From positions 1,116,001 through 1,180,000 of the forward strand of contig JAZGUH010000005.1 in assembly GCA_037893225.1 (NCBI GenBank): a stretch of DNA of 64,000 nucleotides, written 5' to 3'. Shown here piece after piece: positions 57,716 through 64,000 of the stretch. This stretch comes from Hippasteria phrygiana (Eukaryota > Echinodermata > Asteroidea > Valvatida > Goniasteridae). Position 1 is the first letter of the stretch. Each line of letters begins with the position of its first letter. The translations under genes and the position numbers were made by a program. Under the pieces are notes generated by a model. It was not told the origin of the DNA, ran no database searches, and saw only the letters and a list, made by a program, of their open reading frames with translations.

Positions 57716-59875
57716 TATAAACAGACAAAGGCACGTACAGTTTCTGATAAATAGGCCACTGTTTGGACTACATCCGCCTACCTCGTTTCTACTCTGAGAG
57801 CTTTGATGCACCTGCTGGCCATAGTGTGCCAGAGGTTTGATCAAATCTGATGCATCTTCCCCGCGCCCATTGGCGTACTTTGAGGATTGTGGGTCGCGTG
57901 CAAGGGGATCTCTGATGAAAAGTGGATGGCATGTCAGCTTCTCCAATATAGCTCTCAGGCAGGCTATGGCCTCTGCATTACAGCAGGCAATTAGGGATGT
58001 TATCCGAGAAGTTGCGGGCCCGGCTACTTCCGCAAACTTCCCGATGCCAAACTCGTGTTTATCTGATGTATACTGGCGTCTTAATTCAACCGAGTATATA
58101 CCCGCGGCCTATACCTCAGGCCGTAATATACGGACTCAGAAGGAGACACCCACATTTAAGACTTTAATTCACCAGTTAAATTGTCAGTGGGTTTACCCTA
58201 ATGCCGTGAACTCTTCCGTGAGTTTACCACAAGCTTTATAGAAAAGGAAGTATAATGCCAAAATTACTATTCAACACTTATCTGAGTTTATTAAAAGTGT
58301 TCTCAAGTTCCATTGCCATTGGCGTATACTTTAAAACTGCAGCGCTTGACGGTGTTTGCTTTTTACCTCGTGTTGACCGCTTATTTTGCCGCCCTATGAG
58401 ATTTCCTAATTTGATATGGTTGGACGGCAACGAAATGAACAACTGCCCCATTTTACATACTGTGAATGGCATGGGGCAATGATATTCCAGTAACTGCGAT
58501 GTAATTCATTTCATTAAAACACGTCCATTTGGATTATCCACAGAAGTGTTTTGTCGCAATATATAGGTTTATAGGCTACAACATTGTATATCACTTTGTT
58601 TTCCATATTTGTAAAAAAAATATTAATTGTACCAAAATTACCAACAGAGTGAACTGTAAACCTATTTTAAGTCTTTTTGCTAAACAAAACACTGATTTGG
58701 GGAGATTTGGCCCGAAATGTGACTTTTTGGCAACAAGCTCTGATGAAAAGGAGTCATAACAATTATACGTCACCAGTTATCATTTGAAAATGAAACAGTA
58801 AACCCCCAAAAATATTGGAGAGTGTTAAAACTGTAGCCCCACCCCCACTGATGCCCCGCCCCCAAAGGGAGTAAAGAACTGATCTGAAAAATGGTAACAT
58901 AAGTTTTCTTGTTATAGGACTCGGACAAAAGCATTATAATGGCTGTCAATTAATTTTAACATGCACTGCCTACGATGCCCCATTCACTCCATTGACCCCT
59001 ACTATACACACTTTGCGGACGTAACTTCTCAAGAGATGTTAAGACCTGGCAACATAGAAGCAGTACATGTACTTCCATTTCAAGATCATTGCCTATATGA
59101 AAACCAAGAGGCCTGGGGGCGAGGAACGTAGTCAGATCTCATCGGAGCCAAACAAACACGGACAGCCAGCTCCTGTCAAAATAAAGGGCGCGCAAATCCC
59201 CCCCCCCCCCCCCCCCCGCGACTGACCCATCCAGCACCGCGTGTTGTCCCAGTTGGTCAAGTAGCGCGCGTCTCTATATCTTTATGGCCTGGATTTCCCC
59301 GTACATGACATGGTACTAGTTATTCCGTGCCGCCTTGCATGTTTAATTGGACTGCGCGTATGCTTTCTGCCCGCTGGGAATTTGTATACTGCTGTTTGAG
59401 TTTTGGCGGTTGGCGAAAGGACAGAAAAGGGTATACAGTGTGGAGATCAGAGCCCTTTTATACTGATTGCTTATAGCAATACTATTTTGTTTATTTTCGC
59501 ATGCTGTTTGAATAGTTGTTATGCGCTCATGTTTAGTTTGGGGTTTTGCAAAAAGGTCACATGCAAACAATATTGACAAGTAATTCGCACACAAATCACA
59601 GACAACAATATAGACTAAGTCATCCCCGAATAACAACCGCTAATTACCACGCTGGTATGATTTTAATTTTGATGGATATGATTTTTGATGTGACTGCCTG
59701 TGGAAATTTCACAATTTTCAGAACACAATTTGTACGATTAAAAAACAAAACAGGGTAAGATCGTATAATTTGTATATCTGACTATTGTATTCAAGGACCT
59801 TTATCTTCCGGTGTTACAACCTATCGCTAGGAGACGAGTTCTACATGATGACGTGCAGTCGTGGAAACATAGGGC
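57716..59875. other. Gene-free stretch, nothing recognised
   Basis: The 134-codon frame at 57837-58241 has an alanine-rich amphipathic piece (ALRQAMASALQQAIRDVIRE) but no family match that I recognise. A C20 run is at 59198. Confidence 0.4.
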
Positions 59876-60147
59876 ATTTCTCAAACTCTGGCTTGGGCTC
59901 GGGCTTCGGCTTGGCGTATTTTTATGTCCCCGGATTTGGAAAGATCTTGGATACTGTTTTTGCTACATGTATATCAAAGTATGATGTTTTAATCCGGAGC
60001 CCGAGGCTGTTGATATATTTACGTATTCAAGGCTTCAGATATAGGCAATGGGACTGAAGAATAGCTGGATACGAAGCCGAAGCCGAAGCCGAAGCCGAAG
60101 CCGAAGCCGAAGCCGAAGCCGAAGCCGAAACCAGGGTTTGAGAAACG
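59876..60147. mobile_element. GGCTTCGGCTT hairpin element, copy 3
   Basis: Left TTTCTCAAACTCTGGCTTGG then GCTCGGGCTTCGGCTTGGCG; right ends CCGAAACCAGGGTTTGAGAAA. The right arm has expanded into a pure hexamer array (see 60073). Confidence 0.7.
60073..60126 (+). repeat. (GAAGCC)9 hexamer array
   Basis: Nine perfect GAAGCC copies in the right arm of the hairpin element. It gives EAEA-, SASA- and GFGF-type open frames on the two strands, which account for the low-complexity ORFs here. Confidence 0.95.
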
Positions 60148-61105
60148 ATAACAATTAGCGAGCGCCTTCGTGTAATGACAGTGCCACGGACATTTGAATA
60201 GAAAAAAATCCCAAGGGAATTCCTGACAAATTGCACATTTGTGAATGAAATGCCAAACCATCAAAATAGCCACTGCCCGAGGATGCTTGGCTTAATTAGA
60301 CCAGCTGAAAATATCATGTTCCTTTACGCTCCCTCGATCGTGAAATTCTGTGGCAACGTGAAGCTAAGATTAGCCAGCCTGCACCGGCTTCTGAAATTAA
60401 CTCAATATCCAAGATTTCCTTGGAACGCCTCGATGAGACCCTTACCAGTCGCTTGGCATTCATCGGGAAACGAAGCAGAATATGGCATTGTACCCTGAAA
60501 GTTCTCACACCGGGAAGATGTGACTACTGGAAGACCCAGCAGCATCAGTCGCAATCGTCGTACTCAGTGTTGAGAAAGCACTCAACCCGAGTCTCCCGCA
60601 ACATCTCGAGGAATAAAACGAAAACCAAGCCTCTTCACTTCCTGCTCTGTCTCGTCACGCACAGCCCATCTAGACCTAAAAACCCTAACAAAGCTTAACA
60701 GAAGACCAAAAACCGTGAAACCGATCCGTCGGCCTCTGATTTCATCGCTGTCGTGTTTAATAGCGATACAGTATATCCCACCATGTTCAAGGTTAGAAAA
60801 TGATTTTGAATCGAAGAGGCTGAAACCGAATGCCGTCCCATTATTTTGTTTTGCTGGTCTCCGTCATGATCCCGCTTCCCTGCCGGCCACGGATCGAAAC
60901 GTGAGCGTGCGAGTCGGGTTTCGGGAACGCTGCCAGTGGCGAAATATTTTTTGAAGGTTGGAAAATGCCTGAATTGCGGAGAAAACTACATTGTGACATC
61001 CAGAGTATGATGCATATATCAGGTATCATGCACTGCCACACAAATCCCAAACTCTACCTTAAATGGGGCGTATACTGCAGAATATGAGGTGGTGAATTAA
61101 CAACA
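60148..61105. other. Gene-free stretch, nothing recognised
   Basis: Short frames only; no shared repeat seen. Confidence 0.45.
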
Positions 61106-61215
61106 TACTAAAAACACTACGGTGTTAGATTAACACCGCATGGTATATTTAGTGAAAATGTGGTTTAATATGGATACCAGTGTTATGTTAATTCAACACC
61201 ATGGTTTCTGCAGTG
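61106..61215. mobile_element. CACTG-ended MITE, diverged copy
   Basis: Right end CACCATGGTTTCTGCAGTG followed by TA; left end is degraded (TAAAAACACTACGGTGTTAG). The middle ATATGGATACCA resembles the 38636 copy. Confidence 0.65.
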
Positions 61216-61327
61216 TAAGGGGAGGAAATAGATGAAAACCGACCGACCGCACCGGACCGGACCAATCAACCAAACACGATCTCCAATTATACTTTACTCA
61301 AAATGCAGAATCTTTCGTCGGGATCAC

Positions 61328-61460
61328 GGCTGCGTTCCACTCACGCGAACATTGCCGAACGTTCGCCAACGTTCGCCACATTTGTGTGCACATCCAATGG
61401 AAAATTCTTCGCGTAGTTGTTGGCGAACGTTCGCGTTGTTCGCGTGAATAGAACGCAGCC
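61328..61460. mobile_element. MITE with GGCTGCGTTCCAC ends, copy 2
   Basis: Left GGCTGCGTTCCACTCACGCG, right CGCGTGAATAGAACGCAGCC. Inside, GAACGTTCGCCAACGTTCGC faces TTGGCGAACGTTCGCG. Middle CATCCAATGGAAAATTC as in the 45754 copy. Confidence 0.75.
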
Positions 61461-62762
61461 CTGATGTCGTGAAAGAGAACATTAAACTTTACAACACGAC
61501 AGCTGTTCTAAATATTGGTTTAGCCTTAAGGTTTCTGATATTCTTGATAATTTACCAAATAAATAATCACTTCTTCAAAAATAATAATTCATAAATACCT
61601 AAGACAGTTTACTCGTTCCTATTGATCGAGAGCCCATCACGTGGGTGGTTTTAAACACTTTTTCCGGTGTCACTCGAAATTTAGAGTACTACGAAATCTG
61701 GTCCATTTGACTGGTTGAACACTCGAGCGACCAGTCACTCTCCTAATAACGCAAGCGCAATACTACCGATGCGTCCGTATTTAGAGTCCATAATTTCACA
61801 CTACACCGGCACCTTCTGCACCACCTGGCGAGCGCGTCGCACGCGTCAATTTCCATATAAGGAAATGTTTAGCACTACCTGCGCGTGGCACGAACCATTA
61901 AATAGCTAAAGGGGTGTTTTACAAACGAATGTAAATTATTTTTATAATTTTCGGAGATTTTTGCTAAATTATACAAAAAGGTATTTTATGAATAGGAATC
62001 AATATGTGCTGGGCCGGTTTTAAACGTACGTTTCAAACCGCCTTGGGGCCATATATTTATTCCCCTATATATAGGCTTACTGGTGTTTGTCTTTATACTG
62101 ATTTGATTTCCAGGACATTTATTTTCCGTCTTTTCAAATCATTTTCCAAATACAAAATACATAGAAAAGTGCACTTGGAGGCATGTTGATTGGAACCTAA
62201 AGTTATTTTAAGAAAACATGCCTTTGAACATATTATACACACACAAAACAATTCAGAAGATAGGCACGGAGAATCAAGCAAAGACAAGGGAAGACAAACA
62301 AACCCATCAGAACATGTACATGTATATACGCATTATAAACATGCGAAGAACGGCGGAGGGGATATTGTAAAATAAACAAAAACAAATACTTGCAACTGCG
62401 CAAACGGCCAGACATAATCGCTTCTCGTCTGCGCTCCCAAGTTAAACAACACTGCTTTTGAAATGACACGTTTCCGTCTCGATAGCACATCGGGCAAAAT
62501 CAATTTAGGAATTTTAAGGCAAATCGAGAAGGAACACTTCGCGCCTAAAAGCCGTATCACACCTATATCTATGTACAAGAACTAATGCGGTCGATATTTC
62601 ACTGCAGGCTTCGGTTCTCTTATAGCACCGCAACAAGTGCATCAACAAAATTATTTCGGCACACGCTGCCGATGAGTTCAAACGAATAGAATATATAAAT
62701 AGCAAATTTTTTCTAAGCATTTTATGCTTTACAATTAAGAACATGCCAATGTTTACGCATGT

Positions 62763-62850
62763 CAGTGCGGTGTAGCATTAACACCGTGTTGTGTCATTAT
62801 TGCACAAATCGTTCGATACGGATGGTGTTAATTTAACAGTTTTTGTAGTG
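62763..62850. mobile_element. CACTG-ended MITE, short copy
   Basis: Starts CAGTGCGGTGTAGCATTAAC, ends ATTTAACAGTTTTTGTAGTG followed by TA. Same family as the copies at 5613 and 38636. Confidence 0.6.
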
Positions 62851-64000
62851 TAGTGTTGGTGAAATCCTGGAAACAGTTTTTAACATTACCGACTGCTATG
62901 ATGTAGATGATGCAGATATATTAATCTTTTGGCAATTTAACTATTATCTGCTAACCACAGATGCATGAAAGCAAGATGTGTTAAAACATCTATATTTGTA
63001 TCCAATTTTTAAGGTCTTGAACAACTTAGTTATTTTGAGTTGCAGTAAAAAAGAACCGGGGAAAATATTACAAATATTGCAACGTTAAAAAAGTATAAAA
63101 TAGCTTCTACATAAACCCCCGTCAAAAAGCGCAAATCGTCCATAATAATAACTTCGTTTCGTGTTTACAGCACTAAACCAATTTGTGTATGCCTACAGAA
63201 AAGGGGTGGCTACGGCTGGATGTTACACACATGTCTATAATGGTAGCGGCAGCAGCCACTTCCCATAGACTCGTGTGCAATTTCAAGCCGTAGCCAAGTA
63301 ATATTCGGACACGGCCTATGGGGATGAAGGTTGATGGGTCCGTCTATTTGAAAATGTCAGTTGCTGGCACATATCACATAATGCATTATACAACAAATGA
63401 TGCATGCAACAAAACATGGTGTATCATCTCATGCTCTATCCATTTGAAGCTTAAGGTTGCATGTATCCCTTTACACGGTAACTGTTGTTTGCTGGGAAAT
63501 TCAAAACCAACAGTGGTGTCACCCGTCGGAGAGGAATCTTTGTTCATGAAACTGCCGTCTGCAAACGGATAGCAGGGCTTTGTTAAAGTTTAATGTGGAC
63601 ATAAAGGAAGATCTACACGGTGCTTGGAGCATATTTTCCGAAAGCGGATCGGCCGTAAGATGTGCCATTGTGCAAACACGTGCCACGCAATTCAATAGCC
63701 ATTAATCATGTTGAAATTAAGGCTAACGAAAGTCCTTCTCCATATATCTGTTGCTATAGCAAAAACATGCACACGGGAGCATAAAAAATAGCCCCTTAAT
63801 GGCGGTTTTATGTGTATCGACCTATTTTCTGAGCGCACATATTCTGCCTGAGGTACCGTGCATGTTATGTCTTTGTACACCGGATGAGCCCCCCTTTGTC
63901 CTCAAATTTGAAAAGGCAGTCACATGATGATAGAGTTACGGTAATATTAACTGTGGGATGAGTCTGTTCTCCCCCGCTGCTATACCAAACTCCCGGTCCG
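62851..64000. other. Gene-free stretch, nothing recognised
   Basis: A weak inverse pair GGCTACGGCTGGA (63208) and TTTCAAGCCGTAGCC (63280) with ATACTTCC-like flanks suggests a decayed foldback; otherwise nothing seen. Confidence 0.4.

Noticed and set aside
57837..58241. 134-codon plus-strand frame with an alanine-rich helix
   Set aside because: No homologue recognised and no exon borders; left in the gene-free description.
59876..60273. Low-complexity frames with SASASA and GFGFGF runs
   Set aside because: Produced by the (GAAGCC)9 array, not by a gene.

Overview
The window looks like gene-poor nuclear DNA of a marine deuterostome invertebrate, most likely an echinoderm (a sea star or sea urchin). 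The reasons are the single intronless metazoan neuropeptide-type GPCR, the absence of bacterial-style gene packing, frequent TAGGCCTAC-type words, tRNA-derived SINEs, and a very high density of short inverted-repeat (foldback) elements of kinds I associate with echinoderm genomes. The taxonomic call is an inference; no marker gene fixes the species.

Only one intact protein-coding gene can be supported: a 349-residue class A GPCR on the minus strand (44054-45103), with an in-frame stop just upstream of its ATG and an AATAAA about 105 bases after its stop. A second coding trace is a first-exon-like piece at 21754-21907. It resembles the N-terminal region of Crypton-derived (DUF3504/KIAA1958-like) proteins, carries an in-frame TAG, and ends at a GTGAGC splice donor. 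A weak LINE-endonuclease-like trace lies near 13053-13190. All other ORFs of 60-250 codons look like chance openings or fall in repeats.

Layout: 1-8000 holds inverted repeats, several MITEs, a SINE interrupted by a MITE, and a degenerate minisatellite. 8-11.6 kb is mostly unremarkable. 11.6-17.2 kb is dense in foldback elements, a hAT-like element and tandem repeats. 18.6-19.1 kb has a full-length tRNA-like sequence inside inverted repeats. 21.7-23.6 kb has the broken exon, SINE debris and a MITE. 25.7-28.0 kb has hairpin elements. 30.4-36.6 kb is the most structured part: inverted-repeat elements, then a nest of three elements flanked by TWA target duplications, then the inverted partner of the minisatellite. 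38-43 kb has scattered MITEs and foldbacks, followed by the GPCR. 45.7-52.1 kb has more MITEs, a nearly perfect 137-base palindrome, a second tRNA-like sequence inside an inverted repeat, and a direct duplication. 53-64 kb has a near full-length SINE, more foldbacks and long unannotated stretches.

No operon, CRISPR array, rRNA or viral gene was seen. The main interest is the non-autonomous transposon landscape: families that share ends but differ inside, ordered nesting, and tRNA-like sequences carried in inverted-repeat elements.
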